Origin: Conoideocrella luteorostrata | Lineage: Eukaryota; Ascomycota; Sordariomycetes; Hypocreales; Clavicipitaceae | DNA: 33,176 nt | Direction of reading: 5' to 3' | Assembly (NCBI GenBank): GCA_032433595.1 | Contig: JASWJB010000403.1 | Location: forward strand, 1 to 33,176 | Shown here: in pieces, positions 1-12,489 of the stretch | Layout of the letters: every line of letters begins with the position of its first letter | Position numbering within the stretch: position 1 is the stretch's first letter | Translations under genes and position numbers: made by a program | The notes under the pieces: model-generated | Told to the model about the DNA's origin: nothing | Database searches by the model: none | The model's input: the letters and a program-made list of their open reading frames with translations, nothing else

Positions 1-842
1 TTTTTTTTTGTGTGTTTATTTTTGGTCGCTGAGGCATTATCTCTTGCGGAGTTAATGCCACCTCGATGACTCAGTTAAACTGTCCCCCGCTTGCGAGGCT
101 CGCGGTCGCGCCACGGTTGCCTAAACCCCTTTCAGGGATGATGACCCGAGTTCCGCCAGCACAGGGCTTGACAGCTCTGCCTAGTACATGGCACTTGGTT
201 TTCTGTCACTGCTATGCTATGTACGGACGGAGTACAACGTGCTGTACTCCGACGGGGCGGAGAGGAGTGGAGCGCCAGCCAGAATCGCATCACTCTGCTC
301 AGTGCTCTTAGGCTAGCCGAGTTGCCACCTCTCGCGCTCTTGGAGTATCTATCACAAGCCTAGCGTGACTTCACAGGACACGACACATGCACCAGCCTCC
401 AACGTCACTCCTTTCGTTGTACCCTCTATATCTCGGCCGAATTGAAGCTCGTTCGCTCTCGACATCGCCCTCGCTGGAGGCCAGCTATTTAGCACATTCA
501 ATCTACTCAGCCACACGTCATTTTGTTGTTTTTAATTCAATTTTCTGACTTTGTCCACTCCTATTTCCGGAGCATCCTATTGGCGAGACGCTGCAGCTGC
601 CATCATCACCTACCATGTCACAGTAGCTTCAAGGCCTCGCTACATCATACCATAAAAAACATTTACTATCAGCGATCACGCTTCACCGAGCTAGCAGGCC
701 CTGGATCCACGTATCCCAGTACCTGTCATTTGTTCCGTCGCTACCAATCAAAACAGGGCACAAGGCACACTGTCCTCCCCATCCTCCCGCACCGTAATGG
801 CCAGCTAGACATCATCATCGCCATCACCATCCAACACAAACC
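1..842. other. Upstream region of LSB6, no gene seen
   Basis: I see no conserved coding sequence here. A short inverted repeat, CGGAGTAC (228-235) and GTACTCCG (244-251), could form a hairpin with an 8-nt loop. The last 100 bases before position 843 are rich in C and A (CATCATCG-type), as is common in fungal 5' untranslated leaders. An open frame at 523-903 overlaps the start of LSB6 in another frame and has no recognisable features. The promoter of LSB6 presumably lies here, but I could not identify a TATA box with confidence. Confidence 0.5.
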
Positions 843-3276
843 ATGCCCCGCGATCGTCCCCCCACCACCGGCTACGAACGCCTCGCCCAAGCCGACAACC
901 TGAGCGACTCGGACGATGATCTCGCTCAATCCTCAGCCTCCCTGCAGCCGGCCGCTGCGCCGCGGTTCGCATCCATCACTGCCCAGCCTCGTCATCGCTC
1001 GGGCATGATCAGCCCGAAGGCCGGCAACCACAGACCAAAACTTCGGAAACGAAGAGGAAGCTCTGGGGGCGTTGACATCAAAGCCATAAATGCCCGACTG
1101 GAACGATGGGCGGACGAAATTGCCTCAAAATTCAAACGTGGTAGGGGGAAAAGTATATCCGGCGAAGAGGAACGGCTCGAGATCCATCACTCTGTTTTTC
1201 AGCCGCCCGAGGGTGTACGGCCCATCACATCCGAGGGCCTGGCTGAGGATCAGCCGGGGGCGATGACAAAAGCTGAGTTTGAGGCCATTGTGGACAGTGT
1301 GAGGGTGGCGATACGACAGGAAGTCCATCCCAGTATGATTTCGCAAGGTAGCTCAGGTAGTTACTTTGCGCGAAACCCGGATGGCAAGATTGTCGGCGTG
1401 TTTAAACCGAAGGATGAGGAACCTTATGCGGCGGGTAATCCCAAGTGGAACAAGTGGATTCATAGGAATCTCTTTCCCTGTTGCTTCGGGCGAGCTTGGT
1501 GCGTTCATTATCTCAGTAGCCAGGACTTGACGTCGTTTTGGCTTGTACTAACTCTAAATTCCGATAGTCTCATCCCAAATTTGTCCTACGTCAGCGAAGC
1601 CGCAGCCTACGTACTCGACAGCCAACTTCGAACTCAACTTGTTCCCTACACCGACGTCGTCTGGTTGTCATCCAAGTCCTTTCATTACCCTTTCTGGGAC
1701 CGGCGTAGCTTCTATCGAAAGAAGAAACCTCTACCGCCCAAGCCTGGCAGTTTTCAAGTATTTTTAAAAGGGTTCAAAGATGCAAATGTCTTCCTGCGCG
1801 AACACCCATGGCCAGACCAATACTGGTCCGGATTTCGAGCAAACGATACACATAGAAGCCGGAAGAAACGATGGACCGAGAGTTGTCGTCCGTCCACATC
1901 TGGCTCGCCAGAGGATGCCGATTCAAGTGAAGATGAGACGGCCGAACCAGTGGAATACTCTGCAGGGCCACCCCGATTTTCCTGGACGGAGCAGATTAAG
2001 CAGTCATTCAGAGAAGAGCTCGAAAAGTTGGTGATCTTAGACTATATAATGAGAAATACGGACCGAGGTCTTGATAACTGGATGGTTAAAGTGGACTGGG
2101 AGGCTGGCAAAGTTTCAGTGGTATCAGACCCTGTTCACTTGAACATGAAGACACCTCTAGACGATGAGGAGGAAAGTGGTCCCCGTCCGGTGCAAGCGGA
2201 GCAAATGCCCCCGTCTGCCACCAGCGCATCGTATCCCTACAGGGTCCAAAGGCCGATGAACCCGTCTAGCAACAAGACTGTATCCCAAGAACCCGCCATC
2301 TCTATCGGAGCTATTGACAATTCTTTGTCGTGGCCGTGGAAGCATCCGGATGCATGGAGAAGGTGCGTCTATAGTTGACAGGTCATTTGTTCATTTCCTC
2401 CCCGCTCAGATATATACTTACGATTCATGTAGTTTCCCATTCGGGTGGCTGTTTCTCCCCGTCGACCTCATTGGTCGGCCGTTCTCGCAAAAAACAAGAG
2501 ATCACTTCCTGCCTCTACTCACGTCGACAGCTTGGTGGGCACAAACGCAAATGGCGCTCAAGAAAGTTTTCCAGGCCGATGAGGATTTTCAAGAGCGTAT
2601 GTTTGCCAAGCAGATCGCTGTTATGAAGGGTCAAGCTTGGAACGTGGTGGAAGCGCTCAAGACCCCAGACCATGGCCCTTTGGAACTTACCCGGAGGGCC
2701 AAGGTATGTGTCTGGGATGACTTGGTCGATGTGCCCGTGGCAGTACCGATGCGAGTTACATCCTCAGAGCTTCGTCGAAACTCCAATTTCCGGCATTCTA
2801 TGGACGAGGCTGATATTGCCAGCTCCGCTACAGTTGTTCAAGATCCTACCGCAGATCTTCTTGGATTTCCATCAGCACCAGTTGATATGCCTCGCTCAGC
2901 GCGATTTGACGAGGTCTCGAGCCCAAACGAGGATGGTGCACGCTCCCCTAATGAGAGACGTTCTATGAACGGTACGGAGCGAAACGCTTTGGGCAACCAC
3001 GCGGCGTCACGCTCTCTCAACGTCTACGAACCTGCTCGACATGGGCCTCACCAGCAAAGGAGATATTCATTTGCTTCTCCGGCCGCTGTCAGGAGCAATA
3101 GCAATAGTCTTGCTCAGCAACTATACGGGGACTCGCAAGAGTCATACGACGGCGACGATCTTGACGGCGACCTTGGCTATGCTGCTGCTGAGGGGCAGAT
3201 GGGCAACCAGCGAAAGGTTATCGTGGAACGGCTTGAGGCGGTCAAGAGTAGAAATCCCGTCTTTACCTGGTGCTGA
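843..3276 (+). CDS. LSB6: Type II phosphatidylinositol 4-kinase (Lsb6-like)
   Basis: This gene encodes a kinase that phosphorylates phosphatidylinositol at position 4, acting on vacuole, endosome and plasma membranes. Exons are 843-1498, 1568-2362 and 2433-3276, giving 764 residues. Intron 1 (69 bp) contains TACTAAC before its AG; being a multiple of three without a stop, it can be read through. Intron 2 is 70 bp. Visible family motifs are the nucleotide-binding loop GSSGSYF (about 168-175), VGVFKPKDEEPY with the likely ATP lysine (about 188), the PCCFGRAC segment whose cysteines match the palmitoylated cluster of the family (split by intron 1), SYVSEAAAYVLD, the catalytic loop RNTDRGLDNW (about 380-390), and IDNSLSWPWKHPDAWR followed by FPFGWLFLP across intron 2. 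The last 200 residues are serine-rich and low complexity. The start is the first ATG of this frame, in good context (ACC ATG). Family identification is firm; localisation is inferred from relatives. Confidence 0.95.
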
Positions 3277-6200
3277 TTGTTAATCACATGAGACATGCAA
3301 CAGAAACTTTCTCATGTTGCATTTTACATTTCATTGAGTCGTCAGAGAGCACACATACATGTTGACCTCAGGATAATATTCTGTGCTCGCAATGAAATAT
3401 AAAGCAGAGCCTGAGCAGGCGGCGATCTTTGTTGGAAGTACGGCTATATTCATGTCTCAATGTCATATGGGAGACGTCATGCGACTCATCGATGTGGAAT
3501 TCAGTCTCCGCCTAAACCTGGCTATGTCCTGTGAACCCGGAGACTCACATTTCAGAAAATACATCACCACAGTGCCAAGCTCTTTTGATCGGTGGTGGCA
3601 GGCTCATAACGGACTTGTCATGCTATATCATAACGATGAGCTATCAAAAATTTCCCGGGCCTTGAACTTCCCCTCCATTTCAATTTTTTTTTTCTTTTTG
3701 TACTTTATCTTCCCGGCATTTAGATCTCGGCGCTACTGTACTCCATATTACTGGATGTAATACTACTACTCCCAGCTGAATTATAGGAACTTCTTAGCAT
3801 AAAGGCAAGGCATAGGATTCGTGGCATATGGCATAACATGCGTATGATAGAGCTGGTTAGACTTTTGCTGAGAAAAACAACACTACACTCTCCATGACAT
3901 CTTTCTCAGGAGACTGGGCATCTATCTGTAGGTGACGCTAAGACAAGTGGGGTAACAAGTTTGCATTGAATACCTGCAGTAGCACTGCCAGCCCAGGTGC
4001 CGCGGCAAGAGACATCACCTATCGCATTTCAGTATGCAAACTAACCAGTATGAATGAATCTATCGTTCTCCACGCACGTCCAAACCCGAGTAGTTGGTCG
4101 GTCCCTGTGGTTTGCGGGAACCCGACGCCCTGGTTCGGCGAAATGGGGCAAGGCAAGGATCAGCCCCTGCGACGCAAGGCAAGGCAAGGCAAGGCATGCA
4201 ATGGCTCGCGCCGCCCCGTCTTCGAAACCGCGCTATTAAATTTTGCACGTTTTTAACGAGGTCGCCTAAAAAGACTCTGGTGTCTACGCAAATCGAAAGG
4301 GTTTGAGACGGGTCGAGTGAGGTGGTTATCGTACGTATCGTCATGTACACCGCAACGCGGTAGAATACGAGCTGTCAATGGCCGCGCCTCTCTGTAGATG
4401 TGTGACTGGATATGATGTGGCGCAGAACAAGTGTAGAATTGAATTGTAATGCCAATGCTGCATTAAAATGATAAAAGCACTTTTGAGCGCTTCAATCATT
4501 CACATGACTGGCTGACTTTGCTCCCGAATGGAGGGAACCAAGTAATAGAAACCATGTTATATCCATACAGGTCCGGACCAAACCATTTTGCAATTCAGGA
4601 CGGATTTGACCCGCCTGTATTTAGCATCCGCTACTGGGTCTCGTTAGTTTAGTTCAGCATGATCGGTCCTGAGCCATCACACATAGATCAAGGAGGGAGG
4701 GTTTGCAGTCGCCATTCTGCAAGATCAGAAACGGTACGGTTGGCCGGTGGGGAAAGGTAGTACGCCTAACAAACAATAATTATCGCTGCGAAACTATTTG
4801 TCGTTTCGTACTGGTTTAAAGACATGACCTGTCGTTAGGAATGCCTCAATTCGAGCTAGAGCATTGTGAACTCTTCCGCTAACACTCTGACCGTGGGGTC
4901 CACGCCCAGCATCTCCAGCCCGCCTCGTACCCTTGCCATTGCTATGGCCCATGGCAGCCCTGTCTGGCTTTATCGGTGTATCCAGGGGCTACCAGTCGCG
5001 GGTGCTTCTGGACTTGCAGGAGAAGGCATGCTACTGTACACAGTTTGGTCACCTGCCTCTTGAAATGGTGGATCGGCACCGCAGCTCCCGTGATTTTGAA
5101 TAGTTTTAGTGCCGGTTAACCTTTTCTATGGAATGCGCCATAGATGCTAGGAGATGATCCAGTGTCATCAGCGATTACCGGTACTGGTATGAAGCGTTAT
5201 TTCCGATTATCAATTGGAAAGAAAGAGCCCGCACATCACTGTATCAGGCCGTATGCGAACCGAGGCAGACGTCATCAGTGCTTGGCAGGCAGCTGGATCA
5301 CACTATTCCGTAGGGGGCGTGGGACGAAAACAACGACGGGGGGGGGTTGTACACCGTTGCCAGTGCTGTGGGCTAAGGGAATGTATCCAGAGTCTGCAGA
5401 GTAACATGGAAAGGTCTCTTTGCCTTTCCCCCACCTGGCTCCGAAGTTCTAGACCCAAAGTTTGTTCATAGGCTCTGCTTACCAACGACGATCCCAATAG
5501 ACTCCAATACAGGCAAGGTTCATGGGGCTGAGGATAGGAGGATCCTAACATCGGTATCTGTTCCCTTACTTTCTCTGCGTTTTTGAGACGATATAGAAGA
5601 GCATAGTCATAGCTTCCATATCCATTCCTCTGTCGTAAACCAAGCCTATTCGATGGCTGATAAGTGGGTGCAGTCTGCAATACGGAGTACTAACGAAGCA
5701 ACTTGTCGTACATCCGCCAGACAAACCCACTGAGGGGGCTGGCACTATTCTGGGCATCAAGGACGCTGCGTGTTCCATGATGTCGTCTAGCGCCCCCCCT
5801 TTTACTTGCTTTCCCCGTTACGGCGCGCCCGCAGTTCCGTCTAGCGTACATAGTACGTCGACGAAGCCGTTTTCCAAATAAGAGCGTTAACGTATGTCCA
5901 AGACCAGGTTTAACGATCTCTGGTCCTTGTCAGCATCGTATAAATGGCAGAGGAGTGACAACTCTTTGGTTCTTCGCATTATCAGAGCTGGGTCCACAGG
6001 GCATATTAGAGAAGGCAACAGTCATATTGTAGAAGCCTCCCATATGTCTGCAATACGTCCAAGTCAAATCTAGAAATACAGCGTCGGCTGACAGTGCTTC
6101 GAGTGTTCACTGTGATCTCTTCGGTCTAATTTTCATATCACACGGATGAGTGTGCCTCGAAGCCACTTGCTGAATGGCAAAACCAGCCCTGTGGCTCATG

Positions 6201-6717
6201 TCTCTGCCACCTAAATCAAAGTTCAGCGGATCCCTTGTGCGACGTACGAACCACAGCTCGACCCTGCGACCCTTTCATCCTTCAGGCTTAACCTTGGCTT
6301 GAGTTGGCTCAGTATTGGGCAACATACGTATTGATATACTCATCCCAAAGTCATAATCCAGGCCACGTATCTGTTGAACAGAGGCTTTCACGATATGTCG
6401 GTCGTCTACCAGGTCTAGAAGTAGCTGCGCTTGGTTGGGTACCCAATGTAGATGCCAACTTCAAGAGTGCTATTGAAGAACCAATGACTGAACGGTTTCT
6501 GGACGATCTGACAACACTCGCGAGGCCCCGTTCCTATTAGAGGGTCGGGCAAGTGGACCACCACCATTCGTTGCAAAACCACATGACTGTCATTTCCGCA
6601 CGAGACAAGTTACTCGTAGATTTGCGTTTTTTTCTCTCCTCGCCCAACGATCATACCAATTTTTCCGTTGCGTCCCAGCTGCAAAAGTCGTCGCTTTCGC
6701 GTCGTCTAAAGAAAGAT
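3277..6717. other. 3.4-kb stretch without a supportable gene
   Basis: No open frame here carries a recognised domain, and I could not join the small frames into a plausible spliced protein. Near 4172-4197 there is a short (AAGGC)n microsatellite. One TACGGAGTA motif lies at 5681-5689. An open frame at 6304-6540 (78 codons) ends just before the methyltransferase gene and contains GWVPNVDANF and ERFLDDLTTL, which look somewhat protein-like. I could not assign it to a family and treat it as a possible relic at most. Confidence 0.5.
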
Positions 6718-8253
6718 ATGGATGTTGAGTACGGAATGTTGCCATCATAAGCTTTCGAATATTTATTGCTGACGACTTGGAAGAGACGGGACCGTTCCTC
6801 TTGATGATTCCTTCGCACAAACTGTCGAATACCACGGCCGAACGTTTCAGAAGTATGCTTTGACAAACGGCATATACTTCTCACCCATTGACGATGTGAG
6901 TTATGGGCAATACATTTGCACGAAGAAGCACGACAAGTGCTAAGACAGGAAGGAAGGACGAAATCTCTCGCCTCGAGTTGATGCATTCCGTTTTATGTCG
7001 AGTCTTCGATAATAGGCTTATATTTCCTCCGGTTGAAAGGCCGAGAAGAATCCTCGACTGCGGATTTGGAGCAGCCGACTGGGCCATCGATGTCGCGAAA
7101 CGCTTTCCAGACTATGAGGTATGACAACCACACAACGCGTCCTACATGGACATGTGCTCCTAACCACTCGTAACAATGCCCAATAGATGCAGATTGGTTG
7201 AATTTCTTGCCAAAGGATATGTCACGGAGCTAATGGCGTGGGATAGGTCACCGGATTGGATATCAGTCCTCATATGATACCGGAAGACTTGCCAGACAAC
7301 CTCGACCTCCAAATCGATGATCTAAATGCGAGGTCAGTCTTTGAACTCTCTACGTCATTGCGACTTTATACTAAACAATGTGGAGATTCGCAGGTTCACC
7401 TTTCCTCCTGCGTACTTCGACATGGTACACAGTCAGATGGTATGTGGAGGCATTCAAACAAACCGATGGAGCAGCTATATCCGGGATATTTTCCGCGTTT
7501 TGCGGCCAGGTGGTTGGTGTCAAATGGTGGAAGTCTACTTCAACGCGCAATCCGACAACGGGACTCTGACCAGAGGCGAGTCGCCTCTGACCTGATAAAT
7601 TCGAGATGCAAGCTGACGTTTCCGCAAGTAGACCACGCCCTGTCTAGATGGTCAAGTCAGTATCTTTCAGCGCTGCACCCGCACAAGAATCCTCGAGCAG
7701 CCCTGCAGCTCTCAAACTGGATGAGCAATGCGGGTTTCACCGAAATTGAGGCGCGATCTCTGTCATTACCAATGTGTGCTTGGCCAACTGGTGTGTGCAT
7801 CCACAAAGAGTCGAATCCTGCAAGAAGAACTTTCCTTACTGACTCGACTGTCCACAGAACCAAGAGATCGAGATATAGGGCTGGCAAATATGGAAAATAT
7901 TCCCTTGTTGCTGCGCTCGTTAGCCTTTTATCCCCTAACGAAACTGAAAGGGTAGGGCTGCATACCGTGTGTACACAAAATGTCATGCTCACCAGGATAT
8001 CACTAGTATGCCTATGCAGGACTTTGATGTTCTTATCGACCAGGCGACGGTAGAAGCGAAGGATACTTCGTACAAGGTATGACAGGTCGCAGTGATATAC
8101 TCATGATCTCACTTAGCTAATACTCGCTCACTGTTTGAAGGCTTATTTCCCATTGTAAGTTATTTGCTCATGGTTCCACCTGACCCATCAAACAACTGGT
8201 CACTCATGCCCGGGTTTAGGTATGTTTGTATAGGTCGTAAACCACAAGCATAA
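6718..8253 (+). CDS. SAM-dependent methyltransferase, LaeA-like, ten exons
   Basis: Proposed exons are 6718-6728, 6784-6895, 6945-7118, 7247-7332, 7394-7575, 7629-7790, 7858-7951, 8007-8076, 8141-8154 and 8220-8253. They sum to 939 bases, one 312-residue frame. Class I methyltransferase motifs are in order: ILDCGFGAADWAIDVA (motif I, about 77-92), VTGLDISPHM (about 100-109), FDMVHSQMV, FRVLRPGGW (about 161-169), QSDNGTLT, and the C-terminal AYFPLYVCIGRKP ending typical of this fungal family. Introns are 49-128 bp with CTGAC/CTAAT-like branch sites. The fifth intron appears to use a GC donor (AG|GCGAGT at 7576), and exon 9 has only 14 nt. The first exon is 11 nt and its donor (GTACGG) is weak, so the start is the least certain part. 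The family includes regulators and tailoring enzymes of secondary metabolism; the substrate is unknown. No biosynthetic cluster lies beside it. Confidence 0.85.
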
Positions 8254-11200
8254 CGTCGTGGCATGCGTATTGAAGTAGACGGCCAGCGCCATCTTGACCT
8301 TCTCAACGCCATAATTGTTCAACTGTCGATCGAGGTATCAACCTGAAAATCGGCTGCATCAGCTTTCATATGAAGAAGCCACCCCAACAGTGGTATTCAT
8401 CTTAGGACTGAAAAAGAAGTGCGCCGGGGCCACTTGTTTTGGCCTACGATCTGAGGTCTCGGCGATTGCTTCGGTGTTTGGGGCAAGCACCCGCTAAATG
8501 AATCGATGTAGTCTGGTCTGGTTTAAATGCTGTCACTGGAAGGAGGCGGTGATGGCAGCTGGCCGCTGGCAACTGGCAACTGGAAACTGGGAAGTGACAG
8601 CTGGTACCTGGCGAGCAGCAGACAGCAGTCACCGCCAAAATGTTAAAGGGTCGTGCGTCAACTGATGCTCCATTTCATCACCAGATAGTTGCGTACTACT
8701 TTCGTGGCGGCAAGGACAGCAGGCACATGAAAGGAATAGCAGGGCCGCATATCAACACATGGTGAGCGGCCTAGCGGAGTCGGCGAAGTGAAAATGCTCA
8801 AAGTCGAGGGGACGACCTAGCTACGAAGAAAATATAACGCGGGTGCACCAACATTTATGGCCAGTCTACGCATTGTGTATGGGTGGGCACACCAGTACCG
8901 ACAGACTGGAACCCGGTGATTGCAAGCGACTAACTAACAGCACGGAGTAAGACGACCCTGAGTCGAGGGCAACAGGTATCAATCAATCATCCTCGCAATT
9001 CTGGAAAATATGCTCCACACCTCGCCTCCTTTCTCCAAGCCCAACAGCTGGTTTCTCATTGAGCTTGGGCTTGATGTTGACGCCCCTTACCGCACTCAGC
9101 TATATGACTGAATAGTTCACGGCGGCGCTTCGCCTGTCCCACATGCTTGTGAAGCAAGTTGACGCCGGCTGACATGGGCTTACCCGCTGCTCGTGGGTCG
9201 TACGAGGGCAGGGGCAGATAGAAATCGCGCTTGGATGTTATATGTGTATTCAAGTGTCCTTGGTGGCACATTTTGGAAGACACCACCAACGCCTTTGCCA
9301 TTCTGACATAGCACAACAGTGACCCAATGGATCACTCCGCCCTCAGCACACGTATATTCTGTCATATTGAAACAAAGCCTTCCCAACCTTCAATGCCATC
9401 GTCACCTTGACAGTTTCGCAGGGAAACACGATGTCGAGACATTACCGCGACAAGTTCTGTGGCATGATGCTGCGACTAGCGGGCGGCGATGACCAGTGGC
9501 CAAAGAGTTTAGCTACTTGGCTAAGGACTTAGCGTCACCCCTCGGACAAAGCATCCTCATTGGAAGTTTTCTACAGTCCAAGATTGGCTTGGGTTGCTGT
9601 TGCTCCTGCGGCGATCTAGCAAGCCACAGCGGGTCGATGAGGCATGCTAAGAATTCTTCAAGTGTACCAAAAGGGCCGCACGGTAATGAAGGCTGTGGGG
9701 ATTAAGCAGCGGTTTCCTCACACAGTAAAGTTGGCATGCAGCCCGTCGTTGGCCTACCTGCTTGATATCTGCCCATGCATAAGGACATAGTTGAGCTATT
9801 GCAATACTAGTGCGAAGAGCACCGGCCTAGAGTACGTGAAAGAGGGAGGCTGACCGATCACGAACGGCATACCAGATTCTAACGGTCGGAGCAGCCCCGG
9901 ACCAAACATCTGGACAACGAACTCCACCAGGCTGTTGTAGATGATACATGGGCTAAGAGCCGAGTGACCCAATTGGGGAGCGTCTACGGAGAAGAGCTGC
10001 CGGTGTCTCATATCCCTAGTAGCGGATAGATCATCTGACTACGGAGTACTCCGTAGAGGGAAGGATGATCTCCCTGCAGTTGACGACTTGTTAACTCGGT
10101 GTGCTCTTCATCTGACTTGAAAATCAGTTTTTCAGGGACGAACGCTCTTACTTGGAATCATTCGTCCGACAGAGCCGCTGAAGATTCTTTCATTTGGCCA
10201 CCTTTCGATGTTTGGAAACCTTGCTTAACTGGCATGGTGGTACCTCAACAGCTAGATGGTTACGGTACGTGTAAAGAATATTGGATTCAAGGGAGGTGTG
10301 GTGTTGTGTAAAGGAAGGTAAATACTACTATCTAGCAGCCAAGAAGCAACAAGCAGCCACGCAGACTCCTGAGGCAAACACATCACTGAGCGGTAGTCGT
10401 TTGGGATGTTAGAATCTATCAAGCGTGATAGAGTACGAGAGAGCCAAGGGAGAGGCTATTGAGCATTAAGCTCTTAAGCTAGCCGCTGGATTCTCTGTTT
10501 TTGGAACCCGACGAGACTACTTGACTGAACCTTCATGTGCATCAGCAGATGATGACTTGCATTCACAAATTGATAAATAGAAACTGCAAGATGCAGTATC
10601 CGGTATCTCACTCCATCCATATAAACAAAATCGCCCGCATGCGGCCACGGAGCATATCTTCGATTGGTCCCATCATTGTCACTTGGTTCTGTGATCCAGT
10701 CCAATCATCGTCATTGGTTCCGGCGCCATGCAGTGCACATATATCAATTGACGCTTGTAATCATCTGCCAAACGGGAGTAAATTAACTTGCTGGATGGGA
10801 GAAGATCACACGGGAGAGTGTGATGATATCGACGACACTAGGATCCTAGGGCCACGGGGGTCGCTCGATAGTTGGGCAGCACCCTGAGCAATAGCAATTC
10901 TGGCTCCTACAAGTGTCAGCTACCCTTTGTACGTCGCAATATATACCGCATATTCCCCAGCAGCCTCACGTACAGGGCTTCTAACAATATACTCGTTTGC
11001 CCTTGCTAAGTTAGTTTACCATACACCTTGTCATCTGATGCCTTTGGGGGATGAAGCACGCATGTTGCTGCAAGGAGTCCCCGATCATTTTCACGGTTTA
11101 CACCCTGCCCCTAGTGTCTGTTTGAAGCTGGTCTACACCGCCGGGTATTGCCAGCAGAAGTCTGAATGAGAATATTTCGAGGACGTGAGTCCAAGGCTAT

Positions 11201-11880
11201 TATTAGAGGCAAGCAGGAAGACCACTACCAAGACAGTCAACAACTAACCGACGTATGGCTCGACACGTATTTTGTGCATGGGATAGAGCCAGCTGCTGCT
11301 GCCATGTAGCATCCATTATGATAGGCAAAGGAATTCTTACTTTTGGAAAGGGTCGCCTTGCCTCTACCTAGACATATCAGGACTCACAGCTTCGAAGACG
11401 AGGCAGATATGGTTTCCCATGTAAGCAATCATGCTCGAAGTTATCAAGCAGCCGAAGATTATGGTACATTCCAGGATCGAAAGAAGTTTCATCTCATATG
11501 CGTTTTAAGAAATCGATTCCAAAGAAGTCTCTCTTTCTCCATGTCCAACAGAGTCGGCTGTGAGGATCTTCTTCAACCCGGGGTCCAAATCGCTCCACCG
11601 TACTCCGTATGCGACTCACAGCGCCCCAGGGTCCGCAGCCAATTAGGGGACTTCTAGAGCTGGAGCTGTCCAAGCTGTCCCCTTGCCGTACCACTGGGAG
11701 GAGCAAGGGGCCTCCCAGAAAAAGTGAAGCTCTTCATCCTGCCTCAATGCATCCATCTCAAACTTCTCATCTCGACCAGTTTTGTAGCTGCACCACATTG
11801 TACCACTCAACCCTACGCCACACACACACTCCTGCACGCCCTTCCCTCACATCCTGATCCAGATCCAGAACGCTTTCACA
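8254..11880. other. 3.6-kb stretch without a supportable gene
   Basis: The many small open frames on both strands have no recognised domains or coherent splice structure. Visible structure is limited to an imperfect CTGGCAACTGG-type run at about 8565-8615 and a perfect 18-bp palindrome at 10039-10056 built on TACGGAGTACTCCGTA. A TACTCCGTA copy lies at 11601-11609, about 270 bp before AIM41. The last 100 bases are CT- and CA-rich and presumably include the AIM41 leader. Confidence 0.5.
10039..10056. repeat. Perfect 18-bp palindrome (TACGGAGTACTCCGTA core)
   Basis: The two halves are exact reverse complements with no spacer. The 9-mer TACGGAGTA, or its complement TACTCCGTA, occurs at six other places in the window (5681, 11601, 13227, 15944, 30073, 31412). 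The function is unknown. It could be a binding site or a trace of a small mobile element. Confidence 0.85.
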
Positions 11881-12489
11881 ATGGCATCAAAATCCACAAT
11901 GTCGCTTCTACGCGCCTTCCGCTGCTCGCACCATGCACGCCTGCCTCGCACCTCAGCAACATCCATGCTCAGGCAACACGCCCTCCGATCCTACTCGACC
12001 ACCACCGAGGACGCACCGCCGCCTTTCCTGCAGAAGCTCAAGGCCGACCTCAAGACCGCCATGCGAGCCAAGGACGCGCCGCGGCTATCTGTCCTGCGCG
12101 CAATCATGTCCGCCAACCTCAACGCCTCAAAAACATCCAGCCCGATTCGCACCGACGTGCAGCTCGTCGCCCTGATACGACGGATCCAAAAGAGTGCTCA
12201 GGAGGCTGCTGTGGAGGCCCAAGCCGCTGGCCGTGAGGACCTCGTGGAGAAGGAGGATCAGCAGATACGCATTCTGGATGAGTACCTCGCTGGCAGCGGT
12301 GTGCAGACCCTGGGGGAAGCTGAGCTGAGGGCCCTGATACAGGAGGCGATCGAGGCCTCCAAGAAGGCGGGCACGGCGACAAAGTCCCTGATGGGAGATG
12401 TTATGAAGCGTTTGGGGGGTGCTCTGGAGGGCAAGGATGTGGACAAGAAGGCCATTGCTGGCATGGTTAAGGATTTGGCGGGCCAGTAG
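11881..12489 (+). CDS. AIM41: Mitochondrial YqeY-like protein (Aim41-like)
   Basis: A single-exon gene of 202 residues. Residues 1 to about 45 are rich in Arg, Ser and Ala without acidic residues (LRAFRCSHHARLPRTSATS, then LRSYSTTTEDAPP), as expected for a mitochondrial targeting sequence. From about residue 51 the YqeY domain follows: LQKLKADLKTAMRAKDAPRL, LRAIMSANLNASKT, LIRRIQKSAQEAAVEAQAAG, EKEDQQIRILDEYL, and a C-terminal GDVMKRLGGALEGKDVDKKA. Bacterial YqeY proteins are linked to tRNA amide-transfer functions, and yeast AIM41 was named from a mitochondrial inheritance screen; the exact biochemical role is not settled. The start is the ATG at 11881; a second ATG six codons later is also possible. 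Confidence 0.93.
   Translation: MASKSTMSLLRAFRCSHHARLPRTSATSMLRQHALRSYSTTTEDAPPPFLQKLKADLKTAMRAKDAPRLSVLRAIMSANLNASKTSSPIRTDVQLVALIRRIQKSAQEAAVEAQAAGREDLVEKEDQQIRILDEYLAGSGVQTLGEAELRALIQEAIEASKKAGTATKSLMGDVMKRLGGALEGKDVDKKAIAGMVKDLAGQ

Noticed and set aside
523..903. 126-codon open frame before LSB6
   Set aside because: It overlaps the LSB6 start in another frame, lacks recognisable domains and reads like translated promoter sequence.
6304..6540. 78-codon open frame upstream of the methyltransferase
   Set aside because: Somewhat protein-like, but there are no domain, splice link or homologue that I can name. I considered it as a first exon of the methyltransferase, but the 6718 start already gives a complete family-like N-terminus.
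6780..6800. Apparent one-base deletion in the methyltransferase N-terminus
   Set aside because: At first the frame seemed broken between EET and VPLDD. An intron at 6729-6783 with a CTGAC branch site restores the frame from ATG 6718, so a frameshift is not needed.
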